64,000 nucleotides of DNA from Thalassia testudinum (Eukaryota; Streptophyta; Magnoliopsida; Alismatales; Hydrocharitaceae). Where the stretch lies: NCBI GenBank assembly GCA_037157565.1, contig JAZHRO010000046.1:19690501-19754500 (forward strand). The letters run 5' to 3'. The notes beneath the pieces were generated by a model. That model worked only from the letters and a program-made list of their open reading frames with translations, was not told where the DNA came from and ran no database searches. Numbering within the stretch: position 1 is the first letter of the stretch; each line of letters begins with the position of its first letter. Below, in pieces: positions 10,177 through 22,455 of this stretch. The translations under genes and the position numbers were made by a program.

Positions 10177-11864
10177 CCCTGCAACCTTCCAGTGGTGTAT
10201 GATGTCCATTTTTTCTGACATGATTGACGAGTGTGTTGAAGTGTTTATGGATGACTTCTCCATTTATGGCTCGTCATTCGACCAGTGTCTCCTGCACTAG
10301 GAGAATGTGTTGAAGCGATGTAAGGAGACTGGTTTAGTCCTTAGCTAGGAGAAAAGCCACTTCATGGTACAGAAAGGAATTGTACTTGGGCATGTTGTGT
10401 TTGAGCGAGGCTTGGAAGTAGATAAAGCCAAGATTGATTCTATTTCCAAACTCCCATTGCCCATGAATGTCAAACAGATTAGATCCTTTCTAGGCCATGC
10501 CATCTCTTATAGGCGCTTTATTAAAAATTTCTAGGCCACTTTGTGAGCTGTTGGCGAAGGAATCTGCCTTCAATTTTGATTCAAAGTGTGCCAAGGCCTT
10601 TCAAACTCTGAAGGAGGCCTTGATCTCTGCGCTTATTCTCCGAGCTTTTGATTGGACACTCCCATTTGAGCTGATGTGTGATGCTTCGGATTATGCAGTG
10701 GGAGCAGTCCTTGGACAAAGGGTTGAGGGAAGACCTCATGTGCTGCATTATGATAGCATGGCTTTAATCGAACCACAGCAAAACTACACTGTCATTGAAA
10801 AGGAATTACTTGCTGTAGTTTTTGCTCTAGAGATGTTTAGGTCTTATCTTCTTTGGTCTAAGGTGGTTATTTTCACTGATCATGTGGTTGTGAAACATCT
10901 CATTGCTAAGAAAGATTCTAAACCACGTTTGATTAGGTGGATCCTACTCCTTCAAGAGTTTGACTTGGAGATACGTGAAAAGAAAGGAGTAGAAAATGTT
11001 GTGGTTGACCACTTGTCTCGACTTCCACTTAATGACTCTCTATCTGGAGACATCTGCGAGACATTTCCTGATGCAACCCTTATGGCAGTAACACCAACTT
11101 CACCTTGGTATGCTGATACCGTAAATTACTTAGTCACTGGAGAAACTCTGGGCTCTTGGGATGAGCAGAAAAGAAAGAGATTCATTTCCCAAGCTAGATA
11201 CTTTCATTGGGAAGAGTCGGAATTATTTAGAATTGGACAAGACCAAGTATTGAGAGGATGTGTACCTGAAGAGGAACAACAAAGTGTGCTGAGTTTTTAC
11301 CATGAACTTTATTGTGGAGGACACTTTGGTGCTAAGAAAACTGCTTTTAAGGTTCTCCAGTCTAATTTTTGGTGGCCTTCGTTATTTAAGGATTCTCATA
11401 ATTTTTTTAAGGCCTGTATTAGATGTCAAAGGACTGGAATGATTGGGAAGAGGAATGAGATGCCTCAACACCCTATTTAATCTGTTGAAATTTTTGATGC
11501 TTGGGGAATTGACTTTATGGGCCCCTTTCCTTCATCCCATGGTTATAAATATATCTTGGTGGCAGTTGATTATGTCTCTAAATGGATAGAGGCCATTTCT
11601 ACGCTCACAAATGGCCACTCTGTGGTTTTGAAATTTGTGAAGGTCAATATGATACCTCATTTTGGCTACCCCAAGATCATTATAAGCGATGGGAGACCTC
11701 ATTTCCGAATCCACCACTTCAATCGGCTACTCAGGAGTCTAGGTGTGACTCACAAGGTCGCTACCCCTTACCATCCTCAGATGAGTGGCCAAGTTGAAGT
11801 GTCGAATAGGGAGATAAAAATATTTTAGAAAAGACTGTTAGACCTGATAGGAAAGACTGGTCCC
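10177..11864 (+). pseudogene. Athila-like pol fragment: RT end, RNase H, integrase
   Basis: The fragment begins within reverse transcriptase (FMDDFSIYG near 10250) with a stop near 10300 and a frameshift near 10530. It is then open from 10497 to 11480: RNase H ([34 protein letters not shown]) and the integrase zinc finger (HELYCGGH...CIRC). A TAA follows HPI at 11478-11480, after which the same frame continues through WGIDFMGPF and IISDGRPHF to SNREIK (11517-11828), giving the D-D-E residues of integrase. A family C LTR interrupts the left end and the right end is lost. The opposing copy at 12030-13727 carries the same stop after HPI. Confidence 0.85.
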
Positions 11865-12029
11865 TAGGGGCGTGGCTATGACCCATAAGCCAAAAGGTAG
11901 AACAGGACTCCAGGTACTACCCAGCCTTTAACTCAATCCCTAGCTTTGCTTCCTCAACCTCTTGAGGAATGGTCTGCAACTTAGCTTTGTGGACCATTCG
12001 ATACGCCCACAAAGCATCATCGAGCTTTT
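11865..12029. other. Spacer between inverted pol arms
   Basis: About 35 bp at its right end is still integrase sequence of B2 on the minus strand ([10 protein letters not shown]). The remaining 130 bp or so match no other segment of the window that I can see and break the integrase frame. It looks like filler at a rearrangement junction. Confidence 0.5.
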
Positions 12030-15000
12030 GGGACCAGTCTTTCCTATTAGGTCTAACGGTCTTTTCTAAAATATTTTTTATCTCCCTATTTGACAATTCA
12101 ACCTAGCCACTCGTTTGAGGATGGTAAGGGGTAGCAACCTTGTGAGTCACTCCTAGACTCTTGAGTAGCCGATTGAAGTGGTGGTTTCAGAAATGAGGTC
12201 GTTCATCACTTATAATGGTCTTGGGGCAGCCAAAATGAGATATGATATTGGCCTTCACATATTTCAAAACCATTGAGTGGTCATTTGTGCGGGTAGGAAT
12301 GGTCTCTATCCATTTAGAGGCATAATCAACTGCGACCAGGATATATTCATAACCATGGGACGAAGGGAAGGGGTCCATAAAATCAATTCCCCACACATCA
12401 AAAATTTCAACAGATTAAATAGGGTGTTGTGGCATCTCATTCCTCTTCCCAATCGTTCCAGTCCTTTGACACCTAATACAGGCCTTAACAAAATTATGTG
12501 AATCCTTAAATAATGAAGGCCACCAAAAATTGGACTGGAGAACCTTAAAAGCAATTTTCTTAGCACTAAAGTGTCCTCCACAATGAAGTTCATGGCAAAA
12601 ACTCAGCACACTTTGTTGTTCCTCTTCAGGTACACATCATCGTAATACTTGGTCTTGTCCAATTCTAAATAATTCCGACTCTTCCCAATGAAAGTATCTA
12701 GCTTGGGAAATGAATCTCTTTCTTTTGTGCTCATCCCAAGAGCCAAGAGTTTCTCCAGTGACTAAGTAATTTACGATATCAGCATACCAAGGTGAAGTTG
12801 GTGTTACTGCCATAAGGGTTGCATCAGGAAATGTCTCGCGGATGTCTCCAGATAGAGAGTCATTAAGTGGAAGTCAAGACAGGTGGTCAGCCACAACATT
12901 TTCTACTCCTTTCTTTTCAAGTATCTCCAAGTCAAATTCTTGAAGGAGTAGGATCCACCTAATCAAACGTAGCTTAGAATCTTTCTTAGCAATGAGATGT
13001 TTCACTGTCGTATGATCAGTGAAAATAACCACCTTAGACCTAAGAAGATAAGACTTAAACTTCTCCAGAGCAAAAACTACAACAAGTAATTCCTTTTTAG
13101 TGATGATGTAGTTTTGCTGTGATTCGGTTAAAGTCTTGCTGGCATAATGCAGCACATGAGGTCTTCCCTCAACCCTTTGTCCAAGGACTGCTCCCACTGC
13201 ATAATCCGAAGCATCACACATCAGCTCAAATGGGAGTGTCCAATCAAAAGCTCGGAGAATAGGCGCAGAGATCAAGGCCTCCTTCAGAGTTTGAAAGGCC
13301 TCGGTACACTTTGAATCAAAATTGAAGGAAGATTCCTTCGCCAACAGGTCATAAAGTGGCCTAGAAATTTTACTGAAATTTTAATAAACTGCCTATAAAA
13401 GCTGACATGGCCCAGAAAGGATCTAATCTGTTTGACATTCGTGGGCAATGGGAGTTTGGAAATAGAATCAATCTTGGCTTTCTCTACTTCCAAGCCTGGC
13501 TCAGACACAACATGCCTAAGTACAATTCCTTTCTGTACCATGAAGTGGCTTTTCTCCCAGCTGAGGTCTAAACCAGTCTCCTTACATCGCTACAACACAT
13601 TCTCCAGGTATAGGAGGCACTGGTCGAAAGATGAGCCATAAATGGAGAAGTCATCCATAAACACTTCAACACAATCGTCAATCATGTCTGAAAAATAGAC
13701 ATCATACACCGCTGGAAGGTTGCAGGGGATTACATAATCCAAACGGCATACGCTTGAATGCAATGGTACCGTAAGGACTCATGAATGTCATCAGGGAAGA
13801 CTGCAACCTGGTTGTACCCAAAATATCAATCGAGAAAGTAATAGTACTTATTCCCTGCTAATTTCTCGAGAATTTGATCAATAAAAGGCAAGGGAAAATT
13901 ATCCTTCCAGGTACCGGTGTTCAGCTTGCGGTAATCAATACAGACCCTCCATCCAGTTGAGGGTCTAGTCACAACTTGCTCACCTTGGTCATTAAATTCC
14001 ACAGTAAAGCTTGCATTATTTGGCACCACATGAATAGGACTTACCCATTTACTTTCTGTAATGGGATATATGATCCTAGCATCCAACCACTTCAGGATTT
14101 CCTTTTTAACCACCTCCCTCATATTAGGGTTCAAACGTCTCTGCATGTCCCTAAATGACTTGATGGAATCATCAGTATAAATGTGGTGCATGCAGAGTGT
14201 AGAGTCTATACCCTTAATGTCAGCAATGCTGCAAGCATTAGCTTCCTTGTACCTAGACAAGCATTCAATCAGGGCTCCCTCTTGTGCCTCAGATAGCACA
14301 GCCAAAATGATAACGGGGAGCGTATCATTGGCACCCAGGAAGGCGTACTTGAGCGTGTTAGGGAGGGGTTTCAACTCAAGGTCGGGGGCTTGTATGGTTG
14401 AGGGTTTCATAATAGATGTCCCCATCTCAGGTAGCAGATCTGCCTTGGGCAGAGATGATGGGGAGAGAGACTCAGTAGAAGCACCTAGCAACTCCTCAAG
14501 TTCTAGTATATCCCCTTCACATTCCTCCAAGAGATGGGAATGCCCATTTAGCATGACATGCTGAAGGGGGTCATCACATAACATTGTAGGGGTTGTCTCT
14601 TCAATTAGGTCATCTATCACCTCAACTTGAGAACAATCCTCAAGCCCGGCTTGTTTGTAAGCATCAAACACATTAAGTCTGATTTTCCTATTCCCAATGC
14701 CCATTTCCAATGCCCCAGTATTGCAATTGATTGGAGCATGCAAAGTTGGAAGGAAGGGGCAACCCAAAATGATGGAGGGTTTGATTGGCTTGTTGGTAGG
14801 GTCAGTGTCCAAAACTAAGAAGTCGATAGGGAAGAAGAAATCCTCCACTCTTACGAGGACATCTTCCAAAATTCCCTACGGTGTCTTAAGTGATTAATCA
14901 GCAACTTGGAGGATTATCGGGCTTGGCTTCAGACTGCCTCCCCCAAGTTATTCATACATGTAGCTCAGAAGGATGTTCACCCCCACACCCAGATCAAGTA

Positions 15001-15250
15001 GAGCCTCATTAATATGTAAATCACCAATAACCACTGAGATGCACGAGGCTCATAGGTCCTTAAGTTTCGGGGGTGTGCCATGTTGAACAATTGAGCTAAC
15101 AGAATCAGGCAGGACAACTTTTGGTTGGACCTGTTTCCTAGATTGCCACTTTTTCGTGAACAGGTCCATTATGAAGCGGTCATAATACGGAATCTGCCTG
15201 ATAGCTTCAAGCAAAGACAGGTTAATGTACACTTGCTTGAAAGTTTCCAT
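12030..15250 (-). pseudogene. Pol of B2: protease, RT, RNase H, truncated integrase
   Basis: From right to left: a segment at 15250-15050 (IPYYDRFIMDLFTKK, typical just before the protease) and a protease with several stops near 15000-14880 (LLDLG followed by degraded text). Then 14869-13826 is open and runs from the protease C-terminus through the linker into RT (WVSPIHVVP, WRVCIDYRKLNTG). A frameshift near 13826 is followed by RT remnants, the segment 13541-13284 ([13 protein letters not shown]), RNase H (13344-12874; [17 protein letters not shown]), the zinc finger (12609-12415; ending HPI then stop) and the integrase core (12396-12187; WGIDFMDPF, where the usual Gly after the Met is Asp). 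It cannot encode active enzymes. Confidence 0.85.
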
Positions 15251-15361
15251 GATCTCATCCGTCTTATCTTTGGCTCAAGATGAGCTAGCAGAGGTCTGCC
15301 TAGAGGTGGATAAGTGCTCTAGAAAGGGCACTCTCGATCTCTGGGTGGAAGGGTTGTCATG

Positions 15362-16861
15362 TCAAGTAAGGGGTGGAATGGGAGCAACTTCTTCTAGTGA
15401 GGTGATTTCAAGTGGAGATTTGGGCAATTCTTCTCCAGTGGGGGTGAAAGTCAGGGTGGATGGCTTTTTAGAGGGTGAGACTATAGGAGTATCGGGTTTG
15501 GAAATTTCTTTCCCACTCCTCAGAATAGTCATCGACTGAGCATGCTCCCTAAAGACAATCTCTTTTCCATTAGGATTCTCCTCAGCAGCACTGGGAAGCG
15601 TCTCTATTTCCCTCTGTCTAACGGGCTCAACAAGGTGTCCTATTTGTGATTTCATCTCATGTATAGCCTTGTCATGAGATTGGATGATGGCACTTTGACT
15701 TTCTTGCATAGTTCTCAACATTGCCTTCAATTCATCCATCTTAGAGGTCTTAGGTTGGGCAAAGGTCTGAGGTTGGTTCATTTGATGGTTTTGAAAGGAT
15801 TGTGGTTTATAATTCCCTGAATTTGAGACATTTCCTTGTCTCCGTGAAAAGTTTGGGTGGTTCCTCCATCCCTCATTATAAGTGTTGGAAAAAGGGTCAT
15901 TACGAGGTCTAGGACGGAACCCTTGAGCGGCATTCAGATTCGCTTGTACAAGCTCAGAGAATTGGGAGGCCAAGTGGCAATCCACAGTGATGTGTGTATT
16001 GCCTTGGCAAATGGAGCATTTAGAAGCTTGGGATGTGGAGGTGTTAGATACGAATTGGCCCAGGCTTGACATAAGCCTTTCCATGTTTTGATTCAACAAT
16101 TGAATCTAATTGGCTAAATTTTGGGTGTCTCTTGACTCATTCACCTCCAACTTTCTTTGCATGAGAGTGGGTTTTCTATCCATGTAGGCAGAATTCAAGT
16201 GAATAGAATTCTCACTCAAAGTATCAAAAAGGTTCCAAGCTTCATCCTCAGTCTTAGATAGAAAGGTTCCTGCACAAGCACCATCCACAGTCTACCTGTG
16301 TGAATCATTAAGTCCAGTGTAGAACTTTTCAACCAGTTGCCACTTAGGCACCTGGTGATGTGGGCAAAGTATCAACAGGTCATTAAAGCGTTCCCACACA
16401 TCATGGAAAGTTTCCCCATCTTTTTGAACAAAACTCATAATTTCCCTCCTAAAGTGATTTGTTTTGCTCATGGGGAAGTACTTCTTCAAAATCTCCTTCA
16501 GGGCATCCCAAGTGTTAATATCATCAAGGGTATGATACCAATACTTGGCTTTATCCTTGAGGGAGAAAGGAAAGAGGGTCCGCTTTTGAGCGTCATCATA
16601 AACGCCCTGCAGCTTCATCGTGGAGCAGACCTTAGTGAATTTCTTTATATGCTTGTAAGGGTCTTCCCTAGCAGTACCATAAAAGGAGGGCAGCAAGGAT
16701 ATGGTTCTGCTTTTGATCTCATAAGGATTGTCCCCTCCAGGTCTATGTAGTGTAGGGCTAGCTTGATTGGTTGGAATGAAATATTCCTTAAGGCTCCTTT
16801 GACCAGCCATTTCTTCCCGTGGGAGGTTTCTTAAGATTCTTTCAGGTTCAGGATTAAACAC
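15362..16861 (-). pseudogene. Gag of B2 with CCHC zinc knuckle
   Basis: One frame runs 16861-15362 with stops near 16290 and 16104. The first part is the plant retrotransposon gag domain (LLPSFYGTAREDPYKH, FPFSLKDKAKYWY, CPHHQVPKWQLVEKFYTGL). The second (from 16099) holds a CCHC knuckle, CSICQGNTHITVDC, fitting C-x2-C-x4-H-x4-C, then a Gln/Asn/Pro-rich tail. The frame is entered at a GTG with no upstream ATG before a stop, and the same holds for the homologous plus-strand copy at 47255. The true start is therefore unclear. The gag protein would build the particle and bind RNA. Confidence 0.85.
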
Positions 16862-18038
16862 AAGTTGTCTCCTAAGAGATCGCCTACCAAGAATGCACTA
16901 CAAACACAATTCAAAAGGACTTGTTTGGTCTTTACAAATTTAGACTTTTGACTTTAGTTCAAATTGTAGGTGACAAAGCAAGTTGCCCAATCAATTATGC
17001 ACCTATTGTTGACCTTCGAAATGCCTAAAAAGACCTAGTTGGAGCTTAGGTGTTCTTCCCTAAATCTCAAATGGTAGAGCAACTCCAAAGATGAAACATC
17101 GAGGGATGCAAGTAGGCTTGATCCTTCCTTTGAAGCTGTGCTTTTGCGGTGCTTCTTAACTACCCCCAAAAATCCATGACAGGGTATTCCCCTCTTTGGA
17201 TTTACAAAACCTTTGATCTCAAGTTCTGAACACTTCAGAATCTAACAGTAGGAGAGCTCTTGTCCTAGTAATTCCAAGACCTAGGAGTGTCTAAATGCGT
17301 GCTGTGGTGCAAAAGATACAAGTGTGCATACACCGTAAAAATTTTGAGTTTTAAATTTTTGAACCATAGCATAATGTCTCAATTCAAGTTCTTGGTTTTT
17401 TAGTGTTCCTCCTTAACTTGAAGTCCTTTTTCAAGAAAATATGTGACCACTTGTTAGATCTTTTCAATTCTATTAGGTGGTCTTACAATTAAATCCAAAT
17501 GCACATGCGTGAACAATATAGAATGCAAAGAAACAGGACATACCTTTTCTCCAGTAATCAGCAATGCAAGATCCACACAAATGCAAATAAAATTAATCTA
17601 GAGGTTGCTCATTCACATCAAAATGGTCGTCCTAAGGCAGGCAGCTTCTAGAAGGCAGCTCGTTTCTTTATTTATTTATTTTTTATTTTTGTTTAGCTAC
17701 TTATGCACAAGCAAAGAAAATGATAAACAACCACAAAATAAAATAAAAACCTAGATCTATAGAAAAGGGAACAGGCTCCTAAAAATCAGCCCCAATTACT
17801 ACAGGGGCGAGCAAATAGGAATAAAACTTATGACAAAGGAGAATCCCCTATGGAAGTGGGATCCAGGTTTCCTGTGTCTTCCCTGCATGTGGGTGTCGCT
17901 CAAGGTTGACATCGTCTCCCAGATGCACTTGTCACCTCCACAGATTCCTCGCACAAAAAAGATAACAAATAGTCAGATCATTGTGCAACGAGAAATAATC
18001 AGAAATAAAAATCAGGTGAAATTATTGCATCTGTTGCC
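16862..18038 (-). other. Leader of B2
   Basis: Non-coding 5' untranslated internal region between primer site and gag. The part near 17050-17300 matches 46835-47080 in the opposite orientation, and the part from 17360 to 18038 resembles 19813-20589. No uORF with support. Confidence 0.6.
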
Positions 18039-18056
18039 TCCCTGGCAATGATGCCA
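18039..18056 (-). other. Decayed tRNA-Asp primer-binding site (B2)
   Basis: The minus strand reads TGGCATCATTGCCAGGGA, four changes from the tRNA-Asp consensus. All are G to A or C to T at CpG positions, as expected for deamination of methylated cytosines. It sits 2 nt from the LTR end. Confidence 0.8.
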
Positions 18057-18058
18057 TT

Positions 18059-19812
18059 TGATAAGTTGATTTTCACTTTTGAATAATATGATTAAGATGA
18101 TTTGTTGTTTTCGTATCAAAGTGGTGGAAAATCACTTAACAAAATAATTAAAATAAAAATTAAACCACTTACAGAAGAGCGGATCGTGTCCACAAGGAGG
18201 CAATGATGCAATAAATTCATGAATATTTTTCCTTTGTATTAGTTCAATCGAGTGCGAAATCCATAGTCAAATCTGACATGAAATGTGGCAAAAGAAGACA
18301 CACAATAACTCTACAATGTAAGGTTATATGCGTAATTTTTCCTCAATGAAATATTCAATAAATATGTGATAAATCTTTGTAATTTCCAATTGCACATGTA
18401 TTAGAGAGAAATTGTGTACATCATAATCCAAAACCAATGTCAAAAGATGTGAATAACAAAAGCCAAGTAATTATGAGAAAGCATGAGCATGAAGTTGCAA
18501 TTTCACTTAATATATCAAATATTAAAAAAAAAATGAGAGTTTGGCAATGGCACTCAAATGTAAATATTAATTAACCCAAAAATAGAGGATTTGCTTCCTT
18601 TGTGCGTGCGCGAAGAGGAAGCGATGGTGGGCCGCGGGAAGCTTGGAGGAGGATAAGTGCGATGAGAGCTTTCCGATGGTGGTGTGGCACTCCGAACAGT
18701 CGTCGGTGGTCACCGGTCGGAGTGGAGGAAGCTGCTGGAGGTCGCTAGTCGGAGTGGAGGAAGCCGCCGGTGGTGAGGCCCTCTGATCGGCCATCGGTGG
18801 TCGATTGGTGCGGCCGGAAGTGTGGTTGTGCTCGGGGAGTCGAGGCAAGTTTGCTGGAGTTTCCGAAGTGAAGTATTGTGGCCGTATTTGATGGTTACAT
18901 TTTTGGTGGCTTTGGGTACCTTCGGTTGGCAGAGAAGAAGAAGAGGAAGCCGGGCATGCGCACGGGCTGGCGATGCCACCTGGAGTGGCGCACGCTCTGC
19001 ATGCGTTGCTGGTGGGCGAGGACTGGTTGCTACTGCTGGGTGCATGGCTATGGTTGCGAGGCACTCGCGGCAGTTGCTAGGGGCAGAGGTGCGCATGCAG
19101 AGGGGCGGGTGTGGGAATGGAGCCGGAGGTCGTGCGGCGGCACATGGTGCGGGGGTGGTCGTGTGCTAAGCTGCTGGTGGGCGTGCACCTGCTGCGGTGG
19201 AGGTGCAGCATGCGTGAGTGGGCTGCTACAGAAGGTGAAGCGCAGGCCGAGGCTGATGGAGGGAGGTGCCTACGCTTGGTGATGGACGTGTGCAAGGATC
19301 GTGCTGGTGGGTGTGGTGGTGATGAAGAAGAAGCACGGTGATGCAAGGACTCTTGATTGGTGGTGGTGAGGGGCGGATGAGAAACGAGGTTCTTTGCACA
19401 GTGAAGAAAGGGGTGGTGGCCTCCTTTGAACGGCAGCCATTCTTCCTCCTTTGTAGTCGTCTGCATGGATTTGAATGGAGAGGCGGGAGCAGATCCACAT
19501 TCTCCGCTGGTCCTAGAATGCAGGTTTTAGTGCGGCAGCTGGTGGGGTTGGAGCAGCAAATTCCTATAGAGAAAAGAAAATGAATAGTAATGAAAAGATT
19601 GGTTAATTATGTTCAAACCCTCAATAAAATGTTAATGCATATAATGTAACCTAAAGACTAATGCATGCTAAATAATTTATATATGTAATGCATACAAGCC
19701 AATATATATAAACTAACTTATTTATATCTTAATACATGCTATGTATACACTAATATCAATCTAATTCCTAGGTACTTAAGTAACTATATAGCTCACAAAT
19801 ATGGGCTCATCA
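18059..19812 (-). repeat. 5' LTR of B2 (1754 bp)
   Basis: Runs from TGATAAG to CTCATCA on the plus strand. It shares its ends, the AT-rich U5 (AGAGCGGATCGTGTCCACAA) and a GC-rich core (18600-19480) with the LTRs at 5034-9507 and 20610-22455. ORFs in the core overlap on several strands and are not genes. Confidence 0.8.
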
Positions 19813-20589
19813 CACACTAAGTCTGAAAATCAAGTCCTTGATTTTTAAATGTCCCTCCTTTAATTAGTTCTTTTTCAAAAATTAAATGTGACCACTTTAT
19901 TAGATCGCTTCAAGACAGATTATGTGGTCTAAAAATTAATCCAAATGCATTTGCATGATAGGTAGAAATGAAAAGTTAGAAGTGCATACCTGATTCTAGC
20001 ATTCGTCATGCAATATGCAAGATAGGAAGTTAGATCTAGATGTTGCTCATTCAATCCTAAATGATTCGACCTAAGGGCAGGCAGCTTCTAGCAGGTAGCT
20101 CATGTTTTTTTTTTAGCTACTTTTGCACAAACAAATTAAGGATAAACAACCCACAAAGAAAACCTGGATCTAAAGAAAAGGGAACAAACTCCCGAAAATT
20201 ATCCATGTAGGGGCCTAAAAGAAAGTCGGGGAACAAACCCCTAAAAATATACCTCAAAACAAGGGTCTCAAACCAAATGTGCAATGAAAATTAAGTTCTA
20301 AAGTCTTAATCCTACTCTAATCAAATCAGCGACTAAATGTGTGGAGACCATCATCACATCCTCGTCCTTCCCCTCCTGGCAATCTGGTTCCTTGCAAGGT
20401 GGCTCGAACAATTTCTCCTCTGGCGATGTCAAGGGTCGCTTCTCATGATGGTTGGTGTGATTTTGAGTCGTAGAATGTGTATCGCAGATCGTTGCACTCG
20501 CATAAAAGAAAAATGCAGAGTTAAATATAGTTCAAAATTTTAATCAATGTAAACGAATGAATGAATGCGATTTAATTAAGCCTGTTGCC
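19813..20589 (-). other. Leader remnant of element K
   Basis: Homologous to the B2 leader and adjacent to its own primer site and LTR, so it is the 5' internal part of another minus-strand element. B2 (LTR edge 19812) interrupts it. No gag of K remains in view. Confidence 0.65.
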
Positions 20590-20607
20590 TCCTCGACAGA
20601 GGTGCCA
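20590..20607 (-). other. Decayed tRNA-Asp primer-binding site (element K)
   Basis: The minus strand reads TGGCACCTCTGTCGAGGA, recognisable but with several changes from the tRNA-Asp complement. It lies 2 nt from the LTR end at 20610. Confidence 0.6.
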
Positions 20608-20609
20608 TT

Positions 20610-22455
20610 TGATAAGACGGTTTTCGCTTTTGAATAATATGATTAAGATGATTTGTCATTTTAGTATTAAAGTGGTGGAAAATTGCTTAACAAAATAATT
20701 AAAATAAAAATTAAACCACTCACAGAAGAGCGGGTCGTGTCCACAGGGAGGCAATGACCTATTTAAACTCACAACTAGGTAGAAATTGAGTTCGCTGAAA
20801 TACTCGTCAAATCAAACAATGCATATGTCGCTCTGAATGTAAACCTTAAATTTATGGAGAAGTCAAGGGTTGTTGATGTAATTTTCACGTAAGAAAATTA
20901 TCCATGTGCAAGGGTATGCCATGTACTTTCACTTGCATGCATACTAAAATGTAATTCAAAATTAAATGTAATGCATACAGAGATGAATCAATAAGGCTTA
21001 ACATTCTCCAGAAGAACAAGCATAAAGCCATAAATTCACCACAATTAATTAATCTAAGAAATCAAAAAAATGAATGCTGATAATGGCAATTTCCATAAAT
21101 AGAAATTCACGCAAAAATAGTGGATTATACCTCTCTCCTCCTCAGGCACGGGAGAGAGGCTCATTCGAGGAGCTACTCTAAGAAAAGGTCAGCCGGAGCG
21201 AGGCCTTCGTGGTGGTGGTGGCGGCATGTCGCGAGATGGCCTAGGTTGACTGGATGCAGGAGAGAAGCGGCGGTGAGAGCAGCTATTGCTGCAGCTCTTG
21301 TGCGTGGGAATGGAGTTGCTGAAGGGTGCTGGAGGACGCGTGCTGCGCGCGGGCGGAGCGGTTGGAGTAGCGCACGCTCTGCGCGCGCGACTGTAGGCGA
21401 GGACCGGTGGCTACGAGGGGTGTGTTGTTCTGCTAAAGGGTAGTGTTGTGCGTGGTGGAGGGCGGTGCTACGTGTGGTGCATGCGGCAGAGGTGAGGCGC
21501 ATCGAGGGGAGCCGTGCGTGGGCTGGAAGCGGATGCACGCAGTGGGGCGGGCGCGGGAGTGGCACTGTTGCAGGAGGTGACTGCGCGCGGTGGAGCTGAA
21601 GGGCGATGGGATGGAGGAGTGCGGGTGCGTGAGAGGTGCATGTTGCAGGAGGTGAGGCGTGTGGAGAGGGGCGTGCAGCAGCTAGGTTGCGCTGGAGGAG
21701 CGCAGTCTAGAGGAGAGGCCGACTGTTGCTGGCTGCTTTGGCGTGAAGGTGGTCTGCGGTGATGGTGGTGGTGGGTTCGTTGAGACCTGCAAATAGAGTA
21801 ATGAAGGTGATGATGAATAGTATCATGCAAAAGAAAAGAAAAGAGAGAATAAAGAGAAAGAAGAAAGGAGTTCTTCGCGTGGCCGATGAGTCACATGCTC
21901 ACGGTAAGTGGCTGAGCTCGCTGGCTTGGCGTGGTGGCCTGTCACTCCACCAGCCCATGGTGTGGCGAGGCTCGGCCATGGAGACCACGGTGGTGGAGTG
22001 GAGTGCACAGTGGTGGAGTGGGGCGGTGTCTCCAGGTGCATGGCAGCCTCCATCTTTTCCTTATCCCAGTCGAGGAGACCAGATCCACTTCTGGTGCTCC
22101 TCCTTGACTGGGATCTTCAATGCAGCAGCTGGAGAAAGAAATGTACCCGTTACTCATAGAAGAAGAAGAATAAAATAATAATAAAATATTATGGTTATTT
22201 ATACACAAACCCTTAACTTTTATATTAATTTAAAATAATGTATGTAATGCATTTAATTAATTAACTAATCAAATGTATGCAATCCTAGGTTAATTTTAAA
22301 TGCATTTAGATATGGATGCCATACATGAATTATGCCCTTAAGCTAAAAATATGAATTAATTTAATTGCATCCTAATGTATGCTATCTAAATGTTAAAATT
22401 AACTTAATGTCGAGGTACTTAAATACTTAAATAGCCCACAAATATGGACTAATCA
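20610..22455 (-). repeat. 5' LTR of element K (about 1846 bp)
   Basis: Starts TGATAAGACGG and ends GGACTAATCA on the plus strand. The U5 shares AGAGCGGGTCGTGTCCACA with B2. A GC-rich core lies at 21120-22120. A reversed homologue of the outer part lies at about 45850-46830. Confidence 0.75.

Larger units (their letters stand above)
10177..13727. repeat. Large inverted repeat of pol (arms about 1.69 kb)
   Basis: Arm 10177-11864 (plus) and arm 12030-13727 (minus) cover the same pol segment, about 90% identical by eye with small indels, in opposite orientation around a 165-bp centre. Transcription through it would give a long double-stranded RNA. The arms also share a stop codon. The left arm is trimmed by the family C insertion. 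Confidence 0.8.
12000..19812 (-). mobile_element. Decayed Athila-like element B2 (3' end lost)
   Basis: Order on the minus strand: LTR (19812-18059), decayed tRNA-Asp primer site, leader, gag with zinc knuckle, protease, reverse transcriptase, RNase H, and integrase cut off near 12000. There is no 3' LTR on the left. The right LTR edge abuts leader sequence of another element at 19813, so B2 inserted into that element. Stops and frameshifts in gag and pol and CpG loss in the primer site mark it as old. Confidence 0.85.

Noticed and set aside
18567..22208. ORFs of 80-165 codons in the B2 and K LTRs
   Set aside because: Same reason: GC-rich LTR cores with all frames partly open.
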